64,000 nucleotides of DNA, taken from the NCBI GenBank assembly GCA_013397845.1, contig VZTG01008967.1, positions 1,780,220 through 1,844,219 on the forward strand, given 5' to 3'. The notes beneath the pieces were generated by a model, which saw only the letters and a list, made by a program, of their open reading frames with translations, was not told where the DNA came from and searched no databases. The translations under genes were made by a program, and so were the position numbers. This document shows, piece by piece, positions 24,001 to 39,000 of the stretch. Source of the stretch: Melanocharis versteri (Eukaryota; Chordata; Aves; Passeriformes; Melanocharitidae). Every line of letters begins with the position of its first letter. The first letter of the stretch is position 1.

Positions 24001-27000
24001 TACTCATGTGATAACAACGCCTACTACAACAGACATGACATATATTTATATTACAGAATTTGGCTTTATAATAGGACCTTTCAAATCCAAGTGCTCTGCA
24101 TACTGATATCTGCTGGCAACATGGATTATAACATTTCTCACAAAACTTTCAGTCTATGTGCTGCCCTACCAAGGGAGGGGATCAGCTGTGGGATTTGGAA
24201 CTTTGCAGCTCTATGTCAGGTCTTGCATCTGAATATGAAGCTACTTCATATTAATAAAATGTCTTAGCAACAACAGCTTTTGGAACCTAATCCATGAAAA
24301 AATTTAAGCACCAGTCAGGAAAAAAAACGCACCCCAACAACCCACAATTAAAGCTCACTCATTAAGTATATACTTAACTTTAAGCAAAAGATTATTTCCT
24401 TGATTTGTAAGCTTATTTTCCCCCCAAGGGATTTGGAGTGACCTCTGTAAAATGAAGCAAAATTCCATCCTGATGAGCTGAAATTGAAATCATTTAAGGA
24501 AGGATGGACAAGACTGACACAGTTTCTGGCTGCTATAGGTTTTTGCCAAGAGTCATTTGAGCATCGTACCCTGTGACCCCTGGATTTGTGTCATTCCTCT
24601 TCCCAGCATGTGTCCAACACTGTCCCCCGTTATGAATGTGCATTTTGGTCACACAGCAAGAGCCCATGCACGTCTGATTGCGTGGCAGTGAGCAGCATGT
24701 GTACGTGCTTATCTGACCAGGTATGTGTTGTGTGGGAAAAGCAACCAGACTCATAACCTGGCATAAGCATGTGCTGGGTCATGCAGCTGGACACAAGTGG
24801 TTTGTGCTTCAGGTGGCTCATCCTCACTGCCATGCCAGGATGCTGAATGACCATGGGCGTTGTGTGGCTGAGGGGTGCAAGGTGGAAAAAAGGAGTGATT
24901 TGTAGCCTGGATTCATTGGTCTGATGAGCTGAAGCCAGACTTCTGGCTACAGATGAGTCATTTATTTTGCTGAATGTAATGTCTTGGGGATGTGGAGTGC
25001 ATTTCTGTATCTCTGATACAGTCAATGTATTTCCCCATGACTTAATTCACTAACTGTGCTAAGTAAATAGCATTTTTCTACTTAAAAGTGGTTGCAAGAC
25101 CCCTAAATGTTATTAAGGAAAAAAATGGCACAAACCTTAAACAAAGTGTTCATGAAAGTTCTGTCTACTTTTCTAGTCCTTTACTTCTTTACCATTATTT
25201 TGTCATCTTAAAAAAAATATGCCAGTGTCACATTACACTAAATACTACTTCTCTCAATTATTCACGGCTGTCTAAGAATAACTTTCTTAAGTAAAAACAG
25301 AGGTGTGAGGGAAGTAAAATTTTGTAGTTTGAGCAGGGAGAGTGTTTTGATTCTCAGGGAACGAAGATGAGGAATGCACTGTACCTTGTGACTTTTGCTG
25401 ATACTGGAAAGGTGGGATCTTGGCTGAGCGTGTTCCTCTCGTGAAAGACCTGGCTGCTTATTCTTGGCTCTGGAGGAAGGGGCTGATACTGCTTTGGCAG
25501 CATCTTCAGAGGCCTAGAGAAGTCAAAGGAGAACTTGAAGAGCTATTAGGGAATAAAGGAGGTATAGGGACATTGTTCTAGAAGTAAGAGACTGGAATTT
25601 TCTGAGAGTATTTCAATGTATTTGTGCTGAGTCAAGCTCAGGTCCAGGAGCTCTTCTGGGCCCTTCAATAGCAATGGTAATATTGGATAATATTCTAGAT
25701 TTACAAGACCTTACTGCATGGTGTTGTGTGCCACTCAATACTGCCTCTGTGTGCCTCGCCAGTGTGTGCCAAGCACAGCTCTGCAGGGTGGATGTTTCCG
25801 GGTGGGTATGGCCGCGTACGTGGTCCAGCCAGGGAACACACTGCTGGTTCAGACACAGAGGAAAAAATGTTCTTCATCGCAGAAAACTCACAGGTAACAT
25901 GGGCCTGGTGTTTTCTGATGGATGTGGGCACGCCCTGCCCGTGCTCTGAGACTCTGGGCAGTCCCAGCTCTGGCTGGAAGCTGCGGCATGGAGAGGTTGG
26001 CTGGACAAAACCAGAGCTGAGTTCATGGTGCCTGGCAGAACTGCCTTCAGTGGTGGGCTCCTGGGGAGTCCACCATCACATCCTTGTATGTTTGCACAGT
26101 ACGTACCCAAATTAAGTCAGGTGAGAGAATTAAGAACCATTCTGGCCACCATAATACAAACAGAAACAAATAGTGAAATTTTGTAGAATAATGGATTGAG
26201 ACTGTTCTTATTCCTGCACTATTACAGTTTTGAATTTGTGGAATTATACTGCCCTTTTATGCTATTTCGTATTTTTTTAGAGTCAAATCTGAATATGTAA
26301 TGCAATTCATATTTTAAAATTCTTTATAGCTTTTCGGGCAGTCAGTGTAGGCATGGAGGAATAAGCTTGTCATCCCTAGATGACCTTTGGGAAGGATGCT
26401 TTTTTTAATTATAGCAGTTATTATTTGAGGTTGACAAAACCAAGAAATGATTAATTTTTGATTTGTGGGCATATCATAGGAAAATATATTTGTGGAATAG
26501 CACTTGGTCTATCTTCTGTGGGAGTAAGTGGAAATATTCTAGTTGATTTCTATACGTGATTTAGATGTGTAGCAAAAAGCACTAGCAAATTGATTTAAGT
26601 GAGAATGAAGTCAATATTAGCACAGTGAACAGAGCCTAAGGCACCAATAAAATTGGTGGAATATTTTTTTCCCCCAGCAATTTATATCTGAGTTGAACCA
26701 GATTCAATATTTCTAGGCTTTTGACTTGTCTATAGGCACAGCCAAGCTGGTTTTGAAGATGCAGGCCTGAGCTCCTGCTATGAATACTTGAAGCTCATGT
26801 TTTGTTCTCCCAAATAACATATCAGAACCTGTAAGTCCAAAGAGAGCCAGCAGTAGAAGGATGCTGGCTCACTTCCAGCCACCTCATTACCATGAGCAGT
26901 ACAGATGGATGTGCGTGTTCATTAGCACTGAGTTCCCCGGGGACCACAGGTAAGTGATCTCTGATGTGATCTTACCGTGGGGGAGGTGTAGGCTCCTGGA

Positions 27001-30000
27001 AAAGAGAGGAAACAAAAATCTCTGTAAGCTTTTTGTTTTTTTCTCCGTGGTTTACTAGAGAGAAATGTGAAGAATTTAGATTAAGCAGACATGCCTGTGT
27101 CAAGAGTCAAAGGGTTTATGTGCTCTAGGCCACAGAACATCGTGCTATACCATGCCATTTTAAAATCACTGAGGAATAAAAGACATCCTTATGAACTGTG
27201 AATGCAAGTGGGTGAGATAATGTAGGACTGCAGATAGGAGTTCTCTTATCCTTTAGCTAGTGCTAGCAAAATGGCAGCCTGCTTTTAAGAATCTATTAAA
27301 TGGCAAAATTACCTGTAAAAATTTTAATTGATGAGAGCTTCCGCTTACCTGGTATCCATGTATTTTCATTCTTCCTCCTAAAAATAATAATTAATAATTC
27401 TTAGTAGAGTTCTACCCATATAATTCACAAATGAAGTGACAGCTTTATCCTGGTATTGTTATTGTTATGAGCAGTCCAAACCCATTCCTTGCCCTCCCCT
27501 GGCTCTACCTCCAGAACTCTGCTCTGGCATTCAGAATGAAACATTAGAGGGTGATATTTATTCAGATATTGTAAATTTAAATATTATCCCGAGACTTTAT
27601 ATACATATATGTGCTTATTGAGTTAGGGATGCATTTTTTGTCTGTTTTTATTTTTGTATAGAAATTTATAAAAATAGTGAAAACTAATGACATCAGATCG
27701 ATTTTTTTTCAAATATATCAAAATATGACTGATTATTTAAATTTAACATCTTAGTAATAAAATAAATCTTACTTTATTTTCACTATATTGAGATTATTTT
27801 CCTAAATTCTACATGCCAAAATCCTAACTAATGCAAAGGACATGCAACATATCTCAAGATCTTCTTCAAGTAAACCATAACAAATTGCTCTGAATAAAAT
27901 AATGATACCTTAAATGTTTAACATTTCTAGAAAATATTGCTGACAAAAAGTCTTCTGTGCTATTCATGCCATCTTGTGGCAAGGCCACTTAATAGCACTG
28001 GGCATGAGAAAAAATGTTAGGATATATTTAAAAACAGTGTAGTTATTATCCAAAAATAATAGTGTCCTCTATAAGCACTATTCATTCAGGAAGTACTAAA
28101 AATATGTATCAGTTGCATTCTCAAACACCAGAGTTTAATTTACCTTCCTGAGCTAAATTAAATTACCTTCCTTACTGGCTTTGGTTCATCTTAACATCAG
28201 CACACATCACATGGAGACATGTAAATCCAACCTACTACATCCTGGTGGAATTCATAGCTTTAGATAAGCTGGCAAACTGTCCTTGCCTACTGATTCCTGC
28301 AGATTTTGAAGATAGCTTACTCAAATTTATCGCAATTCAGCTTTTTTCCAGGCTACATGGGGATTTGCTCACAAGAATCAATGTAACCTTTCATTTTCAA
28401 ACTATATAGCGCTTACTTTCTCATCATCGGTAGGAATTATTGCTCTCTACATTTTGCATTATAGTATGAAATAAGAGGAAAAAAAGCAAATGGTGTTTTA
28501 CATGGAATTGTTTGAGTTATTTTTCTGGCTGATCAAATGATAATACTTTCTAAAAATCAGCTGGTACAGCAAACACAAAAGGATCACATTTTCTTGGCCT
28601 GGTAATTGCAATTTTTTTTGACCATATTACCTAATGGTTCAAAGATTTGAAAATGGTAAGATAAAAAATACCATTTCTTTTCAAAGCTAATCAGATATTT
28701 AATCCTTCAGTAGCTGACTTCATGATGTACTGCTACATCCAAAGTAAATTAAATATAAAAAAGTGTATAGAAACCTACTCTTAAAACAATCTTACAATTG
28801 ACTAAAACTGTCAGTCAGAGGATTTAATATTTGGACACTTCATTAGGTTCTTGAAGAATAAGATAGTCTGTCTCTGATTTCACCACAAGAAACAAAACAG
28901 AACAAAAATTAAAGGTACATTTCTGACTCAAAGGATTTGAAGCAAATTTAGGGTTAAAGGTAAAGCAGCAGAGAAAAAAAAAATGCTAGGTGATGTACCA
29001 CACAGTCAATATATTCTGAGTAGGTGAACATTGTCAGACAACCTTTGTAAATTGTTACCCTAGGATATAAATCCCTAGTGGGAATTGCTAAAGTTGGTAT
29101 TGCTAGTTAAAAATAGTTATTAGATTATGCTTTACAATATATTTATGCAAAAAGCCTGAGAAGGACAGGGAGTGAAAAATCATGACATTGTTAGAAGTAA
29201 AGCACAGCAGGCATCTTGCAGCCTTTTGGGGGAAGAGTTCAGGAGACACAGGCTTCTCCCTGCCCCTTATGTCCTCACAATATAGTGAAAAGGAAAATCT
29301 GATTTTTAAACTGAAGGGCTTTTTTTCCTTCCCCTGGAGGAACAGGGAGCTCCTGAGATAAAATATATCTCTTTCTGTAAATAATTCCTTCAGTGTTAGA
29401 TAGTTGAAAGAGTACTGCAAAATTTGCAGTATGGTTATTTTGGAAAGCCGCTGCTGTTCTGAAAATCGTGTCTATTCTATCATCTGTAATCTCTGCCTAT
29501 GTACAACAGGTAAATATGGAAATAGCAATTCCTATTTCCATTTGCAGAAATGGGTAGATTTTTTTTTTATTATACCTCTTACATTTGGCACTGTTCTCTC
29601 CTCCGGATCAAATGTGCGAACCTGTTAATAAACCAAAGTAAAGATGTGATGTTAGCCATCATTCTTGAAGCTATGGCCAGTAGAAAGGGCGCTGCTCCCC
29701 ACTGGGATGCCTCTCAGACTTAGGAGAACCCCAGCAGTCAACGAGTGAAAGCAAGAGGCGAGGGCATCCGTGCAAGGTGAAACAGGAACGGCTCACAGGA
29801 ACTTGGACGGCCTGGTGCAAATGAATGTGATGTGGCTAAGACTGTAAATAGACTGCACTTTGGGGGATGTTACAGAAAAGGGGAAATCTGTTTGTGAATA
29901 AGGTTTAGTATCTTTACTTACAGCCGAGTGTTCAGGGGGCTGAGAAGGGTTCTCGCTCATTGGGGAAGTGGTACCTGAAGGCCTTAAGCAACGTTTATCT

Positions 30001-33000
30001 GCAAAAGAGGAAGAAAAATCAAGCCTGAGTAATTCAGTAATATGATGTTTGAAGAAGAAGGGGTTTTAATGTTCAAAATGTGTTTTTCAGGTCAGATCTT
30101 GCCATTTTTATAGCATTTTTAATTTTTTTTTGTTTTTTTCTGAACTTAACCACCATTTTAGCAGCTGTATTGATGACATAAGCATGACCCTGGTAATAGC
30201 TTTATGGTTAACTTCCCCACTGTGGTTGAAAAAAAAAAGCCTTCATAAAGTGGTAAACAGTTAAGGTAGACATTTGACCTTAACTGTGGTTAGATTACTG
30301 AATTTGTTTTTCGTTTGAACCTTTGCTCTTGGCAATGCTGTCGTGTTGTTCTGGTTTTGCAAGGGTTGTAGGGGTTTTATTCTCTAGCCAGTATTTTAAT
30401 TTTTACTTTAGCTTTTAATAAAAACTGCATCCCTGGCCATCAAAAAGAAATGCTCAGGTTGTATGCTACCGTGTGTTTTTCAGTCATTAATTTTACATCT
30501 CAAGGGCACTGGTATTTATCTAGAAAAGATGGCAAAAATGTTATCATTGAATTTTACCCTTTTGAAATACATTTTCAGTCCTTTCCTCACTCTTGTATCT
30601 TGCCACATTATAGTTACTGGGCATAATGCACAGGCAAAAAGCAGCTTTTTGTTTAATGTGTTTTATCTGAAATCACAAAACAAAAACTATGTCTTTTGGC
30701 TATTTCAGGACAGTCTTACATAAACAGCAAAAGATGCCGACTGCTAAATGAAAGTTTTTACTACTAACCAGGATAAAAACTGTATTTGGAATTCACTTCA
30801 GAATTCAAAAAAAAAAAGGAAAAATTAGTCTTGGAACACAATGTAGGATATCTGGTTGTTCAGACTGACTGTGATCCTTTCACACACTGATAAATTTACT
30901 CACTTTAAAAGCCATCTATTTGTTTAGACATCAAACAAACTCCCACAAAAAATGAGTAGAAACTGTCTTTGCTGACTTTGATGTGAACTGGAGCAAGCTA
31001 TCTGATTTATGGTTTCCAGTCTTTCTCATCTAGGACTCCTTCCCATTTTTTTAACATTTTAAAACCTCTAGAGTGTTTATAATGGGTTGGAGCAATGCAC
31101 GGCTAGGATGATATTTCACCCCCATAAATGGGATATTAATTGGCTCTGTATGTTTAGGCATTAAATGTGACTTATAATAGCTTTAGTAAACCAAAAAGTG
31201 ATTAATGCACCTACCTTACAAGGTCAAGAATGCTTGAGAAATACACTCAAAGTAATTGCTTATTACTGCTCTTTAAAGCATCAGAGAATGCCTTTAGAAA
31301 GAATACTACATTATCATCTGGAGGAAAGTTTAGTGTGTTCTTTAATATGTTTTCCATCTTAACAGTTTCTAGGCTTAAATAGCAGTGAGCTTTTCTGAAA
31401 TGGCTGTGGGTTTAATCAGCCAGTTTTTTGCACATTCCATGTGCAATGGGATAATAGAATTTATCCCGTGAAGCTAATATTAAAATTAAAAAAGCAGTGT
31501 GTAATTATTAATTTAGCATAATCTAATGAATATCAGTGTAACTGTCGTCTATGAAGAAGCAGACAAAGCTCTTCTCGTGTTTCTGCCTACCAGTGTTATT
31601 TTCCTGTTTGAACCATTTAATTAAAAAAAATATCTGGACTCAAAACTCCAAGTCTCTACTGTTCCTATATAACTCTAGGTTTTGCTCAGTTTCCACATAC
31701 AGAAAATGTTACCTGCATATTCAGATTCTTGTAGAGGTTTAGCAGGAAGGATTCTCAAAGAATGAATGGCCTCCACCATCGAAGAATTTACAGTCTCGTA
31801 CAAATCTTCCTCCTCCTCAAATGACTTGGAGGAAAACTGTAAGTCACTCTTGCCTTTCATTGTCAAATATTTGCTCTGGACAGAAGAAGAGATATGCAGA
31901 CAATACAAATAAACTTAAGTTCAAGATTATTTTCAGTGTGAAAATATATGCTTGCCATAACCAGACATTTTGGTGCATGGTCTGATGGAAACTGAAGGGC
32001 TGGAAAGCAGTTGAGGAAGTGGCTTGAGGACCTAGATTTTTAATTTAGAGTCATAAAATAGCCATTTGGGAGACAGTTTAAATGTCTCTCTGAATTTTGC
32101 CTCTCTGCTCTTGCAAATATAATGAGAGTCTTTAATTTTATGATCATTGCAGACATTTGAAACTGTATCTTTTATTATAATATTATCCATGTGGTATTTG
32201 AATTGTACTGCCTGTTTACATATGTTACTTGCAAGAATATATTAACTAGCTCATCACAAATGTCATGCTTCCAAATAAAAACATACGGTGTTTTGGGGAA
32301 TTTGTGCTAGCAAATGTGCAGTCCAAGTGAATGTGATAGCGAGTATGTATGGAACAGGGGAGTCCATGGAAATGTGGTGCTGAAAGTGACTCAAGATGTC
32401 ATCTTCCTTGGTGTTTGTTTTATTCTCAAATTTATTCCCTGATGTTTGTTTTATTCTCATTAGTAATGGGGAATCCATAGCTTCCTGACTTATCTTCTTC
32501 TACCAGTTAACTGCCCTTTCAGTTCATGCTTTTTCTCTTGAGTGCTAAAATTGAAACCAATTTGTTTTACTCTCCAAGGACACTAAAAAAATTTATTACT
32601 ATCCACTTTATTTCAACCTTTATTATGCTAATGCGTATAATTGTATTTTCTTTTAGTCTTCTTACTGAGAAAATATGCTTCTTTAAAGCTTTCCTGAGTT
32701 GTCAACCAACTTAAAAGATTTTGAATCTCTTATCCCCAGTGCTACTTTCCTGTGAACTCTCTCCAGGTTGTACACATCTTTGTTAAAACTTGAGGCAGAC
32801 CTCAAAGAACTGTTCTTTACAGTACATTGCAGGGAGAGGTGTCTCTTTATGATAATACATAAAAATAGACAGACCCCTGCAAGGTACCTGGGTTTTTAGG
32901 CTCTTCTCTGCACAACTCTTTCCAGTTCAGCAGCAGACTACTGTCAGCTAGGCTGAGAGTGGCTATTTTTTCAATCGGTTGTGCGAGCACTTTCATCTAG

Positions 33001-36000
33001 ATGAAATGCTTTTTCATCTAGACCAGGTATGTACTTGTGAGACTGTCTTCTGGGAAATATCAGAGGCCTAACAAAAATCAGTATATATCACAATTACTGT
33101 TTTCTTTCTCATTATTGTAGTCATATTTCTGCTGAAAAGGAAATCACTTTTGGTTTGAGGAGTTGATGAGATGTTCTTCATGTTCACATTAACAATTCTT
33201 TGCATAATCGGACCTATTATTTCCAAAAGATGCTTTCAGATTGACTTTGTTTAATAATCTCTCCAGGTACAAAATAAATCCTAGGATTTGCTTTCTTTCT
33301 TGGAAGAAATTGTGGTTACCACTGTTCTTTTCCATCATTTTAGGAACTCAGGACTCTTTGGAGAATTCCCAAAAATAGCCGATTAGTGTTAGAAATTTCT
33401 TAAATAATTCCCTAAGTGTCTTAACATAAGTAAGTAGTTTCCTGACCGTTCTTTCGCCGTTCTGCTCCATGCTGTTGCTGCCTTCTATTTGGTATTAATC
33501 CCATATAGCATCTAATTGTTATGAACCATTCTGTGAAATCTGAAGCTGTCAAAGAATTGATTACATCAAACTTCTTTAGTCATCCTATATTTGTCAAAAC
33601 TGCCTATTAAACATAGACCTGTGCTTTATTTTCATATTTTTGTGATTTAAAAGGTATTTACACTCTTTTCTTATATGCCTGAACTGAAACTTAAACCCAG
33701 CTTTCAGATACAAATGGAAAGACACTGAAATGTGTACTGTTTGCTTTTCAGCTTTCATTTGTATTGCTTACATACTTAACCTTGAGATTTAAGACTTACA
33801 TACTTGTTCATCTTGAACCCTGTTATTTTCACCTGATCTTATGACAAAGGCATATTTTAGATTCAGCCCATAAATGGAGAATTGGCGAGTGAGTCACTTC
33901 TCCAGTCCAGATCCCTCTAAAACAAAGTAAAAGCTCTCCTCTATATTTCACGATTCTCATGCCTTATTTTGCATTAAAAAAGAATGATGGTTGCATTTTT
34001 TGTTAGTATTATAGACAAGATGATATTAACATACCTCAGGAACTGAAAGAATTAGGAAGAGCATGTGGTACTTACAGAATGATAGGTGTTAGCAGGAATA
34101 GTTCTCTTTTCTGTATGAAATGGAGAAAAGCTGTCAGCAGGTCCCATTCTGTAGTAAATTATACAGTAGCTAATAACTTATATAAAGGAATAAAAGTCTG
34201 CCAACTGCAGATTTTAAAGTGTTTATTTCCAGTATATTAGAGATACTGAAAAAAGGGCATGAAGCAGGTCCACCCATGAGTTTGTTGACCTGTACAATGC
34301 ATGAGGAAGTAGCTGTGTGGAAATGGGATTCACGATCGCGAGCATGTCTAAGCCCGCCCACCAAAAACACCCAACGAAGGACGTGCTTGAACTCTTCTCT
34401 TTCTCTCCTGAGTTTTGCTTCTTGGTGCAGAACTTTGAGAGCTATGGGACTCCTGATCTGGAAATCCCTCTGTGGATAGAAACATGTTTTGTTCTCTTAG
34501 AAGCAGAAGAAGATCCCAAAACTGAGAACACTCCAGCTATCAGGCTATAAGCTATTCTCAGTGGTGCCTGTCTGCCCATGAAGTTGTTTCATGGTATAGC
34601 CAGGAGGGCACGAGCTACAGGAGCGAAGAACTGGTGAACAGAGACTCCCGAGTTCTGCACTAAACCTGATTTACACATTTAATCCAGTGACTCTTTAATG
34701 CAAAACAGCCATGGTATGACCTTGCCCAGTATGTGCTCTTGTTCTAGATGGTTTCAATCCTTTCTTAGGCTGCCTGTAAACTCACAAACCTTGCATCTCT
34801 GGCTACATAATGGCCTGATTTCAAAAACAGAGCATGAAAGTCCTACTATCGAGACCAACCAATAACAAATAATTACAGCATGCTGTAATGCTTAGAAAAA
34901 ATGGATAATTGTGCACTGAAACACTTTTATGCTAAGGAGAGAGTTTAAACCAGAACTACTTCTTGTCCAGGGGTTGTACCCCAGGGCCGAGGGGTATTAA
35001 GGACAGCCAGCATCCCACAGCCCTCCCTTTCAGCTGTGTTTTGGAATAAGTAAGTTTCTGCCTAAACAGCCTCTTTGCATTTGTCACTCTGGGTCTGTGA
35101 GCCTGGTATTGCATATTTTTGTACACCCCAGCAGATGGCATTGAATGTTCATTTATTCCATATATGTAGTACTTTAATCTCTGCTTGGAGGATCAGTCAT
35201 GGGCAACAAGGGAGGAGAGTTATTCATGCAAGCTACTTGTCTGATTTTCTGTTCAGTTATACTGGTGTTAATCAAAATAAGCCCAGTTAAAGGTGGTATC
35301 AGGATAGTAATAAAAAAAGGCAGTGTCTTAATTTGCAGCTTTTGTACTGCTGTTCGTAAAAAAAGTGGTTGTTTTATCCTCAACAATAAAAAATGAATAA
35401 CAGTGGTAAACGTCAATGCTATTACCAATGCATTTCATGGCTTAATGCTAAAAGGGGACTGTTTGACACGAGCCTTTTGGGTGATGTATTACTATCCAAT
35501 ATCAGTTTACAATTGATGTCCAGGTCAGTTTATCATCTCTTCTGCTATGCCTGAATCACCGGAGTTGGGATGAACTCCAGCTGCTTTCTTTCTTCTTAGG
35601 CCTCCTTTGCACCGGACCAGTGAAGGAGCAGCACTGGTGCTGCTTTTCCATGGGTCTGCCCTCTGTGTAAGGTCACTGCCCAAGTATTTGCTTTGTGCTA
35701 GCTGAGGAGTGCGATCCAGTGAGAAACCACTCTTCCTGATATTTAAGAATATAATTTTAGTAATGAAGATGAATATTTCACTCTGTCAGGCCCTCAGAAT
35801 GAGAAGTGCTGCACAATGTCCAGGTGTTAGAAGAGGTACTGTTGCAGAAGCTAAACACCTAAGGGGAGACTATTTCTGCTGTTTACTATCTATCTATCAC
35901 ACTGGAACATCCAATTTATTATAGAATCATAGGCCAGTTTGGGTTAGAAAGGACCTTTAAAGGTCGTCTAGCCCAACCCACCTGTAATGAGCAGAGACAT

Positions 36001-39000
36001 CTTCAAATTTTCTGGCTTTTGGTGCACTGGCTGTAGAACAAGGATGAAAGAGGACAGAATCTTTGTGCCAGGTCGCTGCAATCAGCTGGACCTTCTGGCA
36101 CCATTTTTTTTCACTACGAGCTAAAGATTTAGAGCTGGCACAGGCTAGATTCTCCTCAAGCTATAGGGACTGATCACATTTTATTCAGTCCGAAATTTTT
36201 TCATTGCTTTGCTGCATTGCCTGTGAAATTAATAAATAGAGACTATCACTTATAATAATAGGAAGGTTTTATATTTCTGTGGCATATGCGTGGGTGTGTT
36301 TCTGCCATTTGACAGAGAATGTCTGATGTCAAAGGACAAAATGGAAAAAATTATCTTCTCTTTAATTTGCAAGAGAATAAAACAGAGTGTGCATTTTGTG
36401 GCAACCTTGACTGCTTTTCATGGTGACCTAAAAAACTTTTGTTTAGAAGGGTGACAGGTTAGGAATTTGTACATGAAAATCCAACATCAAAAACATAGCC
36501 CTTTAAGTGGGAAAACAGAAGGTAAATCTGTTTCCATTGGCTTCTCTGAATCTATGAATGCACAGTGTTTTTTTAGTCACTGTGGTGTTTCAGCCAGTGG
36601 CAGAAAGCGATAAAGAATTGTGGGTTGTGATTTAATAAACCTTGTGATCTTGGCAGAGTGTATCCTACCCACTTCAGTAGAAAAAAACCCTGAAGCTGGA
36701 AATGCTGCAAGGAAGAACTGCATAGACATTTTCAGAGTCAGTTTTTTACTGTCTTGCCCAAAATTATGATGCAAAACCTTGTTCAGGTATACAGGCATCT
36801 TCCTTCAACCTGTAGAGGGACTAGATAAACAAGCAGAAACTTCCTGAATAATATAGGTTTAATTAGAGTACCAAGTGAAAGATTGGGCAGGTTTCACTTC
36901 AGAGATGTGAAAAAGGCCTGTGAATGAATACCAGTTATGGTGGGCATTTGTGCTAAGGCCAGCTATCCACAGACGATAAAAGATTTGCAGTTAGATGATA
37001 GATTGCTGGGTTTTATTTTCCCCAGAACTCCTTTTTCCAGCCCTAAATCTAAATCTTCTCTATTATATGGATATTGAATGCATTTAAGCAAACTTCACAT
37101 AACACTATAAACATATGGTACATCAAATAAATGTATCTGGCTAGTTGTGCCACTTTTTAGTGAGATAATTTTATATGCTTTGCATTAAATGTCTCAGCTC
37201 AGCTACAGTTGTGAACTGCTGTGTCATTTACAAGCAATTTAAGTAAGTACAGTGTTTTAATTTTGAAATTAATGTAGTTTAAACACATGCTTGCTACTGA
37301 CCATAACCTGTCATGGAAACAGATTTAGAGATCCCATGTCATTGTCTTGTTGTTTTGGAACAGCAAACAGCAAAAAGAGGAGAGACCTTCAAAGGTAGCA
37401 GCAGAGGGAAAAAGAAACTTCCCTCAGTTACTTTCTAGAAGCAATCAGCCAAAGTAAGGTTTTCAGACTGCATCAAGAGAATAACTTATTCATGGCTTTT
37501 TGCAGTGTATAGCATCCTGAAGCCAAACATTTTTTTGGGGCATAGTGGAAGTAAACACTTTTTGGTTTTCTGCATTAGTGGATATCCCCTTAGTGGGTGT
37601 CCATTACTTTTCATTTTTTCTTACAGTTCATTTTAATCTTTATGATACTAAAATGTTCAGATCTGTCACAGACTTTTACTGGCTCTGAGTAAAAAGTAGG
37701 CTAAATAGGCATGCTATAGTACTTCCTTTTTCAACAGTGAAAGAATTTTACCTTTCAGATGTATATTCGGATTCATTACTTCATGTATGTTTGGGCAAGA
37801 TCTAAATACATAAAAAAAGAAAAAAAAGATCCACTTAATTAAATATTAGAAATTGCCATTGTTCTATGAAACTTCTCAAAGAGTCCAGTTTAAATTAATG
37901 AGTGAAAGTTGCAAGGATAATAACTACATTTGAGAAATGACTTGGCAGATTTGGAAATTCAACAATCTTGGGTCAAACCTTATATTTTTGTTCACTTACA
38001 GCTCCAAGTTTGTTGCAGAGAGCTCTACTCATTTTGCAAACATTCATTTTAGACATAAATATTGTAACAGCCTTATTGATGCTTTAGCATATTCAGTGTC
38101 TTGTTGGAGGGATGAGTTTCCTTAGGGAGATAAGAGCTAAAACTCTCTTTCCACATGCAGCTGTGCCACTGCACATGGCTCCCTTCTTATTCTGCCAAAT
38201 AAGTGTAACACTACCCCTAGTCCGGGTGTGGTATTCTTCCATCCTGCTATTACTCTGCCTTGGAGAATATATGAGATATATTGGATGTGGAAGAGCCATA
38301 TAAACCTTAACCTGATGTTGGTTCTCTCACCATGACTGTCTTTATCCACTGGACTGTAGCTCTTTATCAACCTGTACACCAACATTTGTGAATCATTGCA
38401 GTAGCAGTACTTCGTTTTCAGAAGCAACATCAAAAGTTATTTTGCAATGAAGATTTGGCCAGGGATTGCATTAAGGCTGCATTAAGGCACGCTCATTTTA
38501 TCTATATCTAAGCATCCACCCTTGGAATTGCCTAAAGTTTGGGAAATGCCAACACAAACCTCTTATTTTCAACTAGCCCACTCTTACAATTACAAAATAA
38601 TTTAGGTTAGCAGCAGCTTTTGAGCACAGGGTGAAGCTGAGTGGTTTCCTGTTCAGTGAGCAGGCTGTAAACTACACAAGAGTATACTAGAGTGGAGTGT
38701 GTGATAATAGCATGGACACATCAATAATAAAACTTTTATTTATATTGCTTATCAGTGATTTAAAAAGTAATTTATTCACTTACTTATTTTTTGGTAAAGC
38801 TCTTTTCCTGCTGTTTGAATCTGCTGGGTGATGTTCTACTGTTTTCCTGTTGGCTCTGACAGAACTGAATAAAGTTTACTGTTAGAGAGCAACAATAAGT
38901 GGGGAAGAAATGCGAGTGCAAGCAGAGCTCGAAAGCTAATTTTCAAAACTCTTCAATGCACATATGTAAATGATTACCTTCTTCTCTACCTCAAACATTT

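Noticed and set aside
25892..25914. 23-nt candidate CLNK exon before the QYQPLPPEP exon
   Set aside because: Phase fits, but the 26976-26995 exon gives PTPPPRPL, identical in pattern to human PLPPPRPL, and the two cannot both be used in frame.
33795..33840. Minus-strand ATG AAC AAG TAT before a GTAAGT donor
   Set aside because: Looks like an N-terminus starting MN, but it lies downstream of exons with clear N-terminal motifs and leaves the wrong phase.
34035..34042. 8-nt exon candidate between a strong acceptor and GTATGT
   Set aside because: It would sit only 33 nt from the previous donor, too short for an intron, and skipping the 34.1 kb exon breaks phase.
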